DNA of 64,000 nt, taken from contig CP136061.1 in assembly GCA_032622095.1 (NCBI GenBank), positions 124,001-188,000 of the forward strand, given 5' to 3'. The notes under the pieces are model-generated. The model worked only from the letters and a program-made list of their open reading frames with translations, was not told the DNA's origin and ran no database searches. Of this stretch, positions 47,593 to 60,877 are shown piece by piece (positions within the stretch are counted from its first letter, which is position 1; each line of letters opens with the position of its first letter). Source of the DNA: Siphonodentalium dalli. Taxonomy: Eukaryota > Mollusca > Scaphopoda > Gadilida > Siphonodentaliidae. Made by a program: the position numbers and the translations under genes.

Positions 47593-50035
47593 TTAAAGCT
47601 TGTCTTCCACGAATGGTTCTAATATGGGAGCCATATAACCCAAAAACACATGAATAATTTGCTCCGTGCTCATGTTATCTAGTACATGATCAAATGAAAT
47701 TCCGAATACATTTATGATATCATACCATATATGGTTTCGTATAGATATGAGAAATCTGCACGATTCCACAAGATGCTCCGCTAGATCTGATATGATAACT
47801 TCACGTGTATTGCATTGAGTAAGTCTGTTATTTGATAAACATGTAAGTTGCGCAACAAGCACATATGTATGTTATCGCGTGGATGCTTATGATAAATGCG
47901 TCATAGATTAGAGAAAACAGGTGCTGGATGGATCGCAAAAAAAACGCAAAATTCGGTGTCCGATGATACTCTATTCTCCCAGTCGCGTTGATTGGATACT
48001 TCTGAAACTTTTATAAGTTATTTCCACATTGACGTATTCATAAAGGATGACGTGGCTATAAAAGACACAATATGTTCTGTCAAGTTACGCTGATTCGAAA
48101 CATGCAAAGCATTATTGCAAAATGATTGCGAACAAGTAAGACCAGACAATGCATCCATTATAGACAACATATGAATACTTCTTTCACTCTCTAATAAGGA
48201 GAAACATGACATAATGTACATAATAGTGATAAAACTCTACGTTCAAAGTAAATACGCAGTTATGGTATTCCTATGAAACCCAATACCATATCAGTTCTGG
48301 TTCTTTTCAAGGCGATTGTTGAATTTAGACCGGCGAGTATTTCTGAACCGTACAACCCTTGATTCATAAATTTTCTTAAGAGCTAATAGGTGTCAAACCA
48401 CCTGAGTACACACCACAATTGAACAACATAAAGTCAACTGATCTGATTTTATCAACAATGGTTTCTACGAAAAAGCTCATCAAACGGGACTTATTCAGAG
48501 GTATCCCCAAATGTGTTACTTCATCTGTTTCCATTATTTGGCTTTTTCCAATGTACCAAGATCGTTTTGCTTTAGCGGTTTCATTTCTGTTTCATTAAAG
48601 ACGACAATTTCATTGGGTTAAAGCGATATCTCCACTTATTACGGTATTGTACACACATATCACACATCGATTGAAGACCTTAACTGCGTTAAGGAGAATA
48701 ATGCCATAGCATCAGCATGGGTTACAAAAGAGCAGTTAATGTCGTACACGTGTAGACCAAATCCAGACTCATCTAGTATATTTAATAATTCGTCAATGAA
48801 TAAATTATAGAGAAAAGGTGATATTGTGCCTCCCTACCTGGTTCCATGGCAAATATCTATCCATTTGGAAGTTGAATTCTTGAATAAAGTGATGCATTTG
48901 ATTCCCGTAAGTAAGATGTTGAAAAGTCTTATATAGTGTTTTACCTCGAATGTCGCGTTGGTGCAATTTGAGAAGAAGGCCATTAATCCAAAACATGTAT
49001 ACAGTTTACTTCTCTTTCTGTCGTGTAAGAGATGCAATCAGAAACCAGGTAGGAAGACATCAAACAACTCACCCCCTTTTGAAATCCGTTTTGTAACGGA
49101 TGAGTTTCAAGATTTTTGGGGGCATTATCTTGAAATCGAGTTAAGATAACTCTTTCAAGGAGCTTGTATAATGTCGGCAAAAGGGCAATGGCTCTGTAGC
49201 TATCAAAGTCGTCCTTCGGCTTCCGTCCACCTTTATGCAGGGAAAATATCACTCCTCGTTTAGTATTTATGGGAATGTATTCATGAATCAATATCTGGTT
49301 ATATAGATAGGCGATATGTCCTGACAGGACTTCGACACCAATTGCTGATATTATCCCAACCAGCAGCTTTATTTAGAGAGAGGAGTCCAAAAAGTTAGTT
49401 AATCTCTTGAGATGTGACGGTGTTCATGACTAATATTGTCTATTGGGCTGACGACCGACTTTGATAACTGTTGTGTGATGAAGGAATTTGTTTCATTATA
49501 GTCTAAATCGTTGAATTCTGAGCTCTCAATTGGAAATGAAAAGATAGACTCATAATATGAGGCCCATGCACCGACAATTTCGGATGGATTCCTCAGTATG
49601 TTACCATCATGCTTAAAAAATAGAGCTAGAATTTTACGATTTGAGTTAAAGAGACGAAAAAACGTTTGTTGGTCTACCTCTGCCGAATTATCGACTTCAG
49701 CATTGAATGCATCCATGTATTATCTAGTATATTTTCTATGAGCTTTGCGAAAAGAATTTTTTTATCTTTATAGTTACGGTAATTGACATGTTGGCAGTCA
49801 CGTGGTCGTCCTGCTGATATCCAAATTAATCTAAAATAGTTCATAGAATTGTGATGACTGATTGTTGCAATACGGTTTTGCGTCGAGGAATATCGTTATC
49901 TGATGTAGTTATACATTCAATTAAAGGTGTCATAATAGTTGTCTAGATCTCGACGACTATTGACATTCTTATCTGGAAGCCTCAGTACTATATCGGATTG
50001 GTATTGAACCTGATATGTTACAATAGAGTAAAATA
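47593..50035 (-). pseudogene. Decayed non-LTR retrotransposon (reverse transcriptase ORF remnant)
   Basis: Several frames on the minus strand read in LINE order. 49990-49735: LRLPDKNVNSRRDL, ISAGRPRDCQHVNYRNYKD. 49716-49399: a linker with SAEVDQQTFFRLFN and EIVGAWASYYESIF. 49291-48983: RT blocks GVIFSLHKGGRKPKDDFDSY-RAIALLPTLYKLLERVILTR. 48996-48650: VWINGLLLKLHQR-like, QGGTISP-like, then HADAMALFS where an active RT has a (Y/F)ADD box. 48600-48400: THLGIPLNKS. 47862-47593: a C-terminal AEHLVESCRF..W segment. Frames shift several times and stops intervene. The N-terminal endonuclease part is not found, so the copy is 5'-truncated and dead. Confidence 0.85.
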
Positions 50036-50296
50036 CTTTCCAATTACATCTTTGGTTACGGTCAGACATTTGGAAAATAGCCAACCCAAATGAATGGCAG
50101 AATCCATACAGTAAGGAGTATTGTTAATTACAGTAGACTAACATATTTATTGTGACGTAAATATACAATTAATTGGTACAATACATGATGAAATTATAAA
50201 TGTAATCATATGTCATCAGGGAATTTGGAGTACAAGTTATGCAACTTATTGATGATCCTCACTCTGTGTTGACTTGCTTTCATGAAAAATAGCAAA

Positions 50297-50389
50297 GAGA
50301 TGGTATGGTAGTATACTGATCAGAAAAGAGATGGTATGGTAGTATACTGATCAGAAAAGAGATGGTATGGTAGTATACTGATCAGAAAA
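50297..50389. repeat. 31-bp tandem repeat, three perfect copies
   Basis: GAGATGGTATGGTAGTATAC starts at 50297, 50328 and 50359, each followed by TGATCAGAAAA. Confidence 0.95.
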
Positions 50390-50619
50390 GGATACGATGT
50401 TTGAGTGGTTAAAGATATATTCATGAAAATGTAAGATCCAGTTTAATGCGATGTTGCGTTGTTCACTGGGAAATTTTATCAGCTAAACATGCGACTTGTG
50501 AATATTTTACGTGTCTTACTCTAGACACAAATTGTGAGCATGGTAGATTTCCCCAAAATTGCTTCGGGGCCATGTATACACCTTCAAGTACAGTACAAAT
50601 CAAAAGAAGTGGTATTTAA

Positions 50620-51055
50620 GCGGGCTATTTTCGCACCCAATATCGCAATAATATTGCAACTGGGAACGCTTATAAGTGCGCCGCTTGCGATATTATTGCA
50701 ATATTTTGCGCTTAATATCGCAATATTTCACGCTTAATATTGCTACATCTTGCGCTCAAAATTGTCACATGTAAAGCAAATTATTGCTTCTTCTATATTG
50801 TTTATTTCATAAATAGAGACAATGTTTTAGATTTGTATATAATTGAAGTTGTAAATGCTATATGTACAATATATGTACACTACATGCACAGTATTTATCT
50901 AATATAAATATAACACTATCGGTCTGTGTGAAGTTTTGCGTGCTTAATATCGCAATATTTTGCGCACAATATCGCAATAATAAGTGCGATAGATTTTTGT
51001 TATTGCGCTATAATCGCGCCTTTTTCGAAATTAAGCGCGCTCAATATCGCAATAA
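50620..51055. repeat. AATATCGCAATA-type palindromic repeat block
   Basis: About ten phrases of the form (GC)GCTTAATATCGCAATATT, in both orientations and split by a 200-bp AT-rich spacer (50770-50930). It is similar in style to the GCGCAAAT cluster at 37378-37550. Confidence 0.65.
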
Positions 51056-52791
51056 AGGACCCCCTCAATATACTTCTTTTTCTGACTGGTACTTTACATA
51101 CTCGTTGTGTATTGCTGCAATGGTATCCAGAACAGGAATCGTTCGTAATATAGATAAATATAGTTATAAATTTTTTAAAGCGCTCGTATAGTAGGCGTCA
51201 GATGAAACGACTTGACGAGATAGCTCAACAGAAGTGGATATCTGCTTGCTGCTACATGATCATCCCCATTTTCTATTCTACTCATGTTTTCATCAACAAA
51301 ATGTTGTTCATCATAATTGTAATATTAATTGGGGCAAATAAATATTGTTTAAATCAAACGACCTTATGTCGAGATGTAGGATTGCCACGATTTCAAATAA
51401 ACGAATATTCAATGTATTGCTCATCATCGGTAAACCGAATAACAGGTCGATTACAGAAGTAACCTGAATATTGGAGCTGGTAATTATTCCCAACATGAAT
51501 TCCATGCATTGATTGTGTAAAGAACACTGAAATCAATCATGTTAAGGGTCAAACTCACGTTTTGCCAAAATGTCCTGGTATTACAAAATGGGTTTTCTCA
51601 AAATCTGCCAGGAATTCCTTTGTAAAATTTGGTACAAGCGATCATTGTAACACAGTATTTAAGAACCATCGATATTATTGGATATTATAACTTCATTTAC
51701 TTTACTTTTATGGCATGAACAATTTTTAAAATTTCAGTTTTCAGGTACCAAGAACTTCTGTAAAATATGTTTTTAAAGTGAAGTTCATATATCCATGATA
51801 TCATATCTCAAGATCATGAGAGGAGACTTAACTTTTCTTGACTCGTGAAATTTAATGACTATTTTCATTTAGAAAGGCAACTATCCATAAATAATTTTTA
51901 TATATTTGAGAATTTTCATGTCATGCCTCAATGGAAAATGGGCTGAGATTAATTGTGGGTCATGGGTTCATAACCAAGTGAAAGCTGATCACCATATATG
52001 TTAACACTGTGGCCTAATTCAAGTTGATTACTCCGCTTGAGTAGACCGCACTGCATGTGTTTTCATTGGGCTGGAATATTTGTGACTGCTTTATTCTTCA
52101 TTATAATATATGGGGATATAATGCTATATTATGCAATTAAAAATCTAACTCAACGTTATGATACAAATAAAGCCTCTTCTCATAGAGCAAAGACAATAAG
52201 CTATTTGGTGATTGGAGATTTGTGAGAAATTATTAATTATTCTAGCAGTTCTTGGTACCGAAAGGGACAAAAAATTAAATATTTTCAACCTCTCAAATGT
52301 ATTAAAATCCATTGTTTTTGTTGTTTCTTCATAATTGCTCAGATTCGATATACAATGAAGATGATGATATGAGAAACTCAAGCTGTTTTGCCTGATATAT
52401 GCAGAGAAATTCTTTGTTGAAAATATCTTGCCATTTTGGCTGGATTTATGCAAAACTTGCGTCACTCCCATAAAGGCGAAATGTTAACTAGTGATGAAGA
52501 ATGGCATTATCAGTAGTTGCTGCGTTCAATATAAACTCGCCAATGAGACGCAAGGCCTTCGCGGCGTGTTCATTCCAAATGAAATTTATAATATTGAACA
52601 CTGTAAAACAACTATCATCAACAAATGGATATGAAAATAGATTGACTTTGTTCTAGTACCATTTATAAGTCTGCATTAACGTGATTTCGCATATCGAAAC
52701 CATTGTTAAATAAAAATTACTGTTACAATGTAATTGACGATACAAGCAAAAGTCATTGATGTCCAATATCATATCAAAGTTTAATCAAAAC

Positions 52792-53308
52792 TTAAATATA
52801 CGGGCGGCGTTGGCAGTGGGTATGCTGTTAATATATTCAGCTCTGTCAAAAACCGCCATAAACAGAAAGAATAGTAAAATGTGGACCGACTTTGTTTTTA
52901 TACCAATATGGCATAAACAGTATGTTATTGTCAAATGTTTTTCCTTTGTTATGTAAACAAATGCAAAAAACGTTACAGAACCTGGCTTTTGTTTAGATCC
53001 GGATATGGTAAACATAAAGAGCGTTATTTGTTACTGTTTTCCTGATATGGTAATAATAAAGAGCGTTTATATAATTTGTGTGTGATTATCCAATAGAATT
53101 GCGCTGTGTTATTTAAAAGCAAAACTTCTGTAACACGAGCAGGTTCTTGTTTACGTACACCGTCGTACGCCTTGACGACAATATACTATTTACGCGCTGA
53201 TTATGTTTGGCATATGAACAAAACTATATATATTTTGGTGTTCCTTCTGTTGATGGCGATTTGAACAAATATGAATATTTATGCAACGAACACCACCCGT
53301 GCCTTTAG
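52792..53308. mobile_element. TTAA MITE, GGCGTTGGTGGTGGGTATG family (copy 2)
   Basis: The left TTAA is at 52792-52795; the right one is decayed to TTAG (53305-53308). The body matches the 34171 copy closely (AAAACCGCCATAAACAGAAA, CCTGGCTTTTGTTTAGATCC, ACACC.TCGTACG.CTTGAC). Confidence 0.8.
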
Positions 53309-54450
53309 CGGTAAAAACAATTGTAAGTTCAAAGCATTGAAAACGATTAGCGATGTTTGACAAATCACTGTAATAAAGGATTTGGTTGCATAACAATGGT
53401 TTCAACACGTGAAATCTCGTTATTGGGGAACTATCTATCTCGATTACCACCAAGTCAAATTGTCTCCTAGGTATAATATAATTATGTCGCAGAAGCGAAC
53501 ATGTCGTCTTAAAAGAATATTAAACGTTTATTGCTAAATTATATTAGACACTTGTCGTGTGACCGATGTCTATTCAGACATATAAGTAGCTCAACTTCCT
53601 CTACAGTATCGAAAATGATGAAAATCGTTCGCAATTCGAAGTATATATACAGCTATCCACGGAATTGCTAATTGAATAATAGCTCTGTGGAATAAATTGT
53701 CTGACTCGTGTGTTTGTGTTCGAACGCGAACTCGAGAGATCGTTTTATGTTGCGTATATCAGGGGAGGCACCGGTGAGGTTGGGCGGCCCACTATCGGGG
53801 AACTGTTAAGAAGCAACAATTAAGGACATTGGATCCAATCCTATATGGAGAGAAAATGAGCACGTTTATGATTTAAGACATTTCTGAACTAAATATTATT
53901 ATTGCAGTTAACTTTACGACAGTTTGGTTATCTTTACGACTTATTACCAATGAATTGTTTGTTGATTGTTGGAAATCATCAGTTTACACCACACTTTGTG
54001 TGGCTGACGAGAACTGCTACCTACACTTATATTATATCATGTTGTCCCAGTATTGGTTGTTGTTATTCCGGATAGCAAGAAGTGACTATGCAAGCTTCGC
54101 AAATTGGTTTTCAACACATGCGCACGAGTCAACAACCTGTAGTAGGCTGTACATAGAATTCCTATAGTTATGCAGCCTGACCCAACGCACTTGGTTGCAT
54201 AATTATATAGCACAATGCAGGATCACGAGCAGTCCAATTCACTGAAGCTGTTTAACTTGTATCATATATCAGATAGTGTCTGGTTAGTGATCACCGAGGT
54301 GGTCTGCGACAATTCAAATAGACAGCAAGTGCGACTGTTTCCGGAAAACCATGCATTTGAGCGACCCCATTTCTTTTCACACATGCACGTTGATATTCAA
54401 CTTTGACTTTGGTTTTAACAACCAACGAGGTATCGGGTTGTTTTATTGTG
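53309..54450. other. No feature recognised
   Basis: AT-rich sequence without long open frames, repeats or hairpins that I could identify. The best frame is about 70 residues and resembles nothing known. Confidence 0.5.
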
Positions 54451-54459
54451 CCCCTGACA

Positions 54460-56345
54460 CTCCGAATGAGATTCTGGGTATATAGAGGAGACCTCCGTGA
54501 TTCCTCCCGTCCGTTCGTAACAAACATTTCACAAAACAGCTCAAGTATCGATAGTCCAATTTGGATGTCCTTTAGAATGCCGGCAGACCAGCATTGTGGA
54601 AATGATATCCACATAGTGCAGGTTTTGTACGCACTTTTTTCCAGAGGTATGGCCCTTTGTTGGACTTAGTGTAAAACGCGTCCATAACAAACAGTCCTTA
54701 TTATTGCATTTCGTTGTCCTTTGGAATGGTGATAGCACAGGTTGCGGGAAAGGATATATAGAATACACACGTAGTATTTCTTAATACCAAATTTACACCA
54801 CGAGAGGCATTGATGATATACCGCACGAGCTTTAGCGACTGTGGTGCAACATCAATCCCACGAGTGGTGTAAATGTGGTATTCGGGAACACGTCCTTTCT
54901 TCTCACACTGAGAATGTAATTTGCAATTACCGGATCAAGCAGCATTCAAGCTCACTGACTGGAATGTCACGAATTCCGCTGGTTTCAGAATTTTTGGCCT
55001 GGAATATGATTTGAACAGTTTGATATCCACAAGCGACATTTTCAACGTTTGTTCACTTTGTTGCTCGCTGCTTAATTCTTCAACATTTTCGGATGAGATA
55101 TCAGCAAATCTAACTGGAAGAGCGTCAACATAAGGCTCAATATTCTCAAATATTTCTCGTTGGGTTGTGGCTTAGTAGTGTTCCCACCTGAAAATGTCAC
55201 ATTCTCACTTGGCCCTGCGTGGGTTCATCATTACATCAGTTTGCATATTCTGTGTAGGCATAGCGGAAATTGGAGTGAATTGGGTTTCATTATCTTGACC
55301 AAATTCTGATGCGAAGTGTCTCATAATCGCCTCATCAACAAACATGCCAAATTATTTGCCATGGTGAAACCATCAAACAACGCTAGGCTATTAAAGTATG
55401 TTCAATGTTGACAAATTGCATTCCAACGCAGACGTACAGGCATGGGTTTTTGTTTACAAATCGCCGGCACTTTAATTCCGCATTCGAAACGAAAAACGTA
55501 CCTGGATTAACTCAAATTATATGCATTGTTTTGCGACATGAACCTTTAATCAATTATCAATAACAACCAACTTCTTAATTTACTTGCTAATCTTGTTCAT
55601 TTCTATCGCATTAGTGAGTTTAATATTCAATTGAATCGAAAGTATCCAAAAGTTTTCATCGCGAGGCGCTACGTTTTAAAAAGAGTCATTTTGAGCGAGG
55701 TCAGGGAAGGTTATTGAAAGGTCAACTCGGATGTATTCCACTATGGGTATAAGCTTTAACCATTGAAATGCCATTGAAACGTGTTACCCACAGTATAAAC
55801 GTGTTACCCATGCACGGTCAGACTCCTGTTCACACCTAGTTGGGTGTAATGCACCAATATATTATATTACATGTTGCACACAGTAGCATAAGAAGTAATG
55901 ATATAAATCTACATAGTAAGGGTTTCGTCCATTTATTTGTACCATAGTTACGGCCCTTGTTTGACTTGGAAATTTGTGAACTTTGTGTCCGAAAGACCAT
56001 TTCCGCTTGTAACTCGGGTGTTAATTATCGGATTTCGTTATCCTTGGGCATGGCGATAGCACATGTTGGTGGAAATGATACCCACATACTTCGAGTTTTC
56101 GTCCATTAATTTTTACCAGAGTTACGGCCCTTGTTTGACTTGGAAAGTTGTGAATTGAGGATTCGGGGGTATATAATGGAGACCTTCGTCCGTTCGCCCT
56201 TCATATTGCAGTTGTTGTGCACATTTTTCCAACGTTATGACCCTTTGCCAGAGATATGACCCGGAGTTTTTTTTGTCCGCACTTTTTTTCCAGAGTTAAG
56301 GCCCTTTGCCAGAGTTATGATGCGGGTTAAACTGAGAGAAATTCC
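54460..56345. repeat. Dispersed and tandem GTTA(C/T)GGCCCTT repeats, with a 105-bp hairpin
   Basis: Units with ATGGTGATAGCACA(G/T)GTT, GGAAATGATA(C/T)CCACATA and AGTTACGGCCCTTGTTTGAC lie at 54560-54780 and 55920-56340. At 54783-54886 an imperfect hairpin has arms AATACCAAATTTACACCACG / GTGGTGTAAATGTGGTATT. The spacer (54900-55900) shows nothing recognised. Confidence 0.6.
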
Positions 56346-58500
56346 CACTATTACTTAATTTTCTCTCTAAATATAGCCAATATTGAGCGTACAGTCGGGG
56401 CATTGGCCCACGCTTGGCGTTGCACTTGTACTATCTGAACCATTCGAAGTAAGAGTAACTGGTTTTATGTGACCCTTACTAATGCGTACATTTACACAAA
56501 CAATAATGTTATTCAATGGACATGCAGCCTTATGTCATTCAAGTTCGTGTTTGGAATATGAACGCTTGATCATGATTAACTGGTTTTATGTGACCCTTAC
56601 TAATACGTATATTTATATAAACAATAATGTTATTTAAAGAACATGCAGCCTTATACGATTCAATTTCGTGGTTTGGAATATGACCGTTTGATCATGATTA
56701 ACTTTCAGTCTATCATAATACAGCGATTTACATGCCAGCTCGATAAAAACAAAAGTATAGTCTTACTACAGATAAAGAGTGTCGTAATTTCGTTTCAAGG
56801 TCACTGATCACTGTGCTGAGACTAAAACTAATAGCATCCTAAAGTTGACGTCACACATGATACCAATCCCAGAAGCATTTAATGTGCTGTTGCAATTATT
56901 TAGACCAAGCTTTAAGAGGTAATGGTGTGTCTGACACCGTCCTAACTTCGTCTGGACTCGTCGATCTATTCAGCGCTTTTTAATTAGCTTTCCGGCTCCA
57001 TGCTTTTCGTCTCCATTTGGGGTAAAAAAATATTTAGCCAAATGAAATTTGTATTAGCCAAATTCGAAAAAGATTGGCCATTGGCCAATTTGGCCACCGA
57101 CAGTGCGAACACTGGCGTGTCATCGCCAAATAAGACCACCACTTAAATATCCCCAGTGCTTTTGTGTCCCAGTTGCCTGTACATGCTTAGCCACAACATA
57201 ATTCACAACAACAACTGTGTCATTCAAAGCTGTTCCACGTGGATTATTTTAGCGCCAACCACATAGGTGTTGAGTCTGGAGTTCTTCACTATGGAAGAAG
57301 ATGAAGACTACTTTCTACCTGTAATCATAGTTAACCATTTCCGCCTTTAACTGGAGCTGAATTATTGGCCAAAATCTTCTGTGTGGGCTATCCTGAATTC
57401 ACACCTACCATTCGAACTTATGCTTCTCAGCTTGTCGGCACATATGTCTCATGGCTATTACACACCCGCCTATATTGCTAAAACTTTTTTTTTTTCGACG
57501 AGCTGTAATCCCTGACAATCACCGTGGAAGATAATTATCTCAGAAACACACTTTCATGCTTAAGCAAATATCGTTGTAATAAGTGAAAACTATTCAGCAA
57601 AACTGTAAAAATAAAAAAAAATAGTAGCCACATAGCACCGATGGCGATGCCACATAGGCATAGTTGGCATTTTTGCTGCACCACCATTAACTACAACCAT
57701 TTTTGTGTTGGTGTTGTGTTTTTGGGGCGCCCATCTTCCGTTATTATCGTCAGGAACTTGGTACCGGTATATGTTGGTGGAATAAGAGGAACGTGGCTTT
57801 CAAAGTGCGCAGTAGACATAAAAAAGTCGCACCCACTCGCTTTGTGATTCTTATATTTAGGAATTAAAGGTCGTTCTGTTGTCATTTGTGCGGTAAGACA
57901 ATAATCACAATACATGGTGGATGCATCATTTGGCATAAGTCCATATTTATTCTCGAGATATAAATACGTTTTATACATAGCCGGCCGTTCATGCCATGAG
58001 AAGGCTAGAGAAGCATAAGTTCAAATAGCAGGTGGGGAAATCCACACTACAAAAAAATAGATTTTCTTCATGTGACACGGTCCTAGTCGTTGTGAGCCAT
58101 TCATGAAAACAACGGTAAATGTTGACGTGCACTTTTGTTAATGAAGATGTGAGATGTTTGTTCGTGGCCAACATCAGACAAATGTCTCACCATTGCTACT
58201 AATTATTATATTCTTCTAGAGAAAATGGGTTTGGTTTCCGAAATTATTTCCTGAATCCTATGGTTTCCGTCGTGACTGGGACCAAAATAACAGTTATATT
58301 CGGCTACGGTCGTAGTAATCTCCAGACAAGCTGTCACCCGCAGGTGATCAGATTCGCAATTTGATAGGATATGTGCTTCGGAAACTCTTATTTCACATCA
58401 CTGGTTGGACTATTTCATCAGATGGGTTTACTGTACGTCTAAACGATCTGTGCCATGGCAGTGCATACAAGTCACGTGATTTCGCAATTCTATATATAAC
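56346..58500. other. No gene recognised; one direct duplication
   Basis: ACTGGTTTTATGTGACCCTT with the following 120 bp (AATAATGTTATT, ACATGCAGCCTTAT, TTGATCATGATTA) occurs at about 56458 and 56579. An AT-rich stretch with repeated TTAGCCAAAT/TTGGCCA phrases lies at 57035-57105. Open frames are at most 95 residues. Confidence 0.5.
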
Positions 58501-58584
58501 TTAACCCTTTCAGTGCCAAGTCCGATTTTTGTATCAACCCATATTTCCTTGATAATTTTTCAAATTTATTGATTATAATAATAA
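58501..58584. mobile_element. Left half of a CCCTTTCAGTGCCAAG MITE
   Basis: It starts TTAACCCTTTCAGTGCCAAG and follows copy 1 to AATTTATTGATTATAATAAT, then stops abruptly. The right end and second TTAA are missing. Confidence 0.8.
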
Positions 58585-60040
58585 TGCTGCCACCATTTGG
58601 AACGGAAAGTATTGAAATGGGGATTGATGATATAGTATAATTTCAATTTCAAATAGTTTTATTGCCTTCGTCAAGAAATGACATTAAGACAAAATACAAG
58701 GAACACAACATAATATACATCACGCATGTGCCACGCATCCTGACTTTCCAAAATGATATGGGCCCAAACTGACTATCCCTTCCAGTGTCGGTTTGCGACA
58801 CAATGCAGCAGATAATCAGGTATGGCCCAGTACCATAACATGCATACTTAAAGCCACACACCACCACTAGCAATTCATTTATGTAGTATATAACTGAATA
58901 TGGATTACAAGTATTGCTCTATAGATGCATACATATATACATATCTGATTTGGGGCTTCGTGTGTGTCTACGTTGTTTACAATTATATTAAGAAATTGTG
59001 ATCTGTTACTGGGGTGGTGAAGCTCGGAGATACATGCAGGATCCAGACATATATCAAGTTACAACTTCAACATACAAGCTATAATGCAGCATATCTACAA
59101 ATAAAACGTATTTAGACTCAATGAAACAAAAGATTGTAACTGTTTAAGGAATTATTTAATGCTAGATTACAAGTGCCCCCAAAATGAGACAATGTTTCAG
59201 GTTGAGTTATTAAGATATGCCACTTTAAACTTTAGTAAGATAAATAAAAGTGCTCCGGTTGCAAATTAAATATATATATATATATATATCTGCTTATTGA
59301 CCTATATGTGTTATGGTATAGAAAGTAGAACGAATTATCACATCGCAAGACACCCCATAAGTATGGTACGTGTAGTTAATACAATATATGAAATAAAGAA
59401 TGAGAATAATAATATGAAAAATTAATGTCCCTATTTATGGGCTATTATTATATCAGCATAATGCGCCAAGTAAACATGTATACGTCCTGTCACTGAGTCA
59501 CGGCCACTGTTATCTATTTATTATATGCCAGGCATGGTTGATTGTGGATCGGACGACTTCTGCAGTGCTATAATCATTCCCATTATTGTATTTGCTTCCA
59601 AATCATGTTGTGGAGAATCCATTTTAAAAATGAACAAGAGGTGTGCACTCGCGTGCTAGCATACCCCACCGTGGCAAATTCAACCCGCATTATCCGTAAA
59701 CCCAACAAAAAAGATTTTAACTTTAAAGAAAAATTTGGATTAATAATATCGATATGGTGTCGCAAGAAGCTTGTACAGAAAAAAATCCCAAAAAGAAAAT
59801 CCCAAAATTTTCTAAGTCAAAATAAGTCGAAAATGAAGTGTAATGTTAGGAAAAACAGTCCGAGCCAACCCTGAGCCGCATCATGTAGAGAGGGTGATGT
59901 GATAAGCATGTATACCAAAAATTATTGAAATCGGTTCATATTTGTTAAAGTTATTAAGTCGGACAGAATTTTCTAAGTCAAAGTAAGTCGAAAAGTAAGG
60001 CGTATCTTAAAAAAAGAAAGTCGGACCGCACCGCAATTAG
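58585..60040. other. Unassigned sequence with short AT microsatellite and one repeat block
   Basis: 59269-59289 is (AT)n. From about 59690 a two-unit tandem repeat starts (TTTTCTAAGTCAAA(A/G)TAAGT with CGAAAA, GAAATCGGTTCATA, CATCATG(T/C)(A/G)GAGAG) with a unit length of about 170-180 bp. It runs into the open frame at 60045. Confidence 0.5.
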
Positions 60041-60044
60041 CATC

Positions 60045-60650
60045 ATGCGGAGAGGCGGTCTTAAGGAGATTGCATACAAAAAGTTATTGAAATCGGTTCA
60101 TAGTTACGTGCGCTCGCGCAACAGTATGGCGATCAGACAGATTCGTAGGTTGGTGTCACTCTACTCCGTTTCACTCCATGACGTCACCAAAAACGACGTA
60201 AAACCTCGTGGCGTTCTGACATTTTTACTGTGCCGCGTTTTTGCTATGTTTATTTTATGTGTTGTTTTCGATTATTTGTTGGTCGCCGATATCGCCATTT
60301 GTCGGGATTCCCTGTTTCTATATTTAAAACTGGCATTGAGCCTCGATTTCGATTTTTTCTCCCAGGTCAAAATACGTCAGAGTTATGACAAAAATAGATC
60401 GACCTATATTTTCTCCATCAGAACTCTACATCAAAGAGTCTATAGACTCCTTTGGGACCCACATAGACTCCTTCAATTAGGTATTTTTACTTATAATTGG
60501 GAAGTTTTATCATTTTTGGTTCGTGCGAAGACCTCTTTTTATCGTGCGGGAAAAGAGAGACATTCAAAACGCGATTTCGTAATTCGACGCAATAGGCTGA
60601 TTAGCCTAACCTTCAGCCGAGTTCTGGGTCAAATACGACGAATGACGTAA
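60045..60650 (+). CDS. Uncharacterised 201-codon open frame, probably repeat-derived
   Basis: This is the longest uninterrupted ATG frame in the window. Its first 25 codons lie inside the tandem GAAATCGGTTCATAG repeat, which argues that the frame is part of a transposon-like repeat. The product would be very basic (many Arg/Lys) with two hydrophobic stretches (about residues 57-84 and 90-101). I recognise no domain. Splice sites, coding bias and a poly(A) signal are not evident. It may be a chance frame in a less AT-rich patch. Confidence 0.15.
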   Translation: MRRGGLKEIAYKKLLKSVHSYVRSRNSMAIRQIRRLVSLYSVSLHDVTKNDVKPRGVLTFLLCRVFAMFILCVVFDYLLVADIAICRDSLFLYLKLALSLDFDFFSQVKIRQSYDKNRSTYIFSIRTLHQRVYRLLWDPHRLLQLGIFTYNWEVLSFLVRAKTSFYRAGKERHSKRDFVIRRNRLISLTFSRVLGQIRRMT

Positions 60651-60877
60651 CACAAAACAAAACGCATTTGTTGACACAAACACCGTTTGAAGAGTTTATT
60701 ATTACATAAAATGATCGTTATTGATTAATTATTGATTAATTATTGATATTTATTGTTGCATATTGGCTGCTATCAACATTTACACAGATTGTATTAATTA
60801 TTTCTTATAATTGCTCCTTTGGTCAACTTTGACTATCGGAAAATGAAAATATGCCTTTAAAAAAAATGTAATCGATA

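Larger units (their letters stand above)
50036..52780. other. Repeat-rich flank, no gene recognised
   Basis: It holds a 31-bp x 3 tandem repeat (50297-50389), a block of self-complementary AATATCGCAATA / GCGCTTAA phrases (50620-51055), and a weakly palindromic stretch (51540-52480) whose ends read CACGTTTTGCC and GGCAAAACTTGCG-like. Open frames up to 109 residues overlap these repeats and show no family motif. Confidence 0.55.

Noticed and set aside
57294-57330. Plus-strand MEEDEDYFLP followed by GTAATC as an exon
   Set aside because: Ten codons with a mediocre donor and no partner exon or family match.
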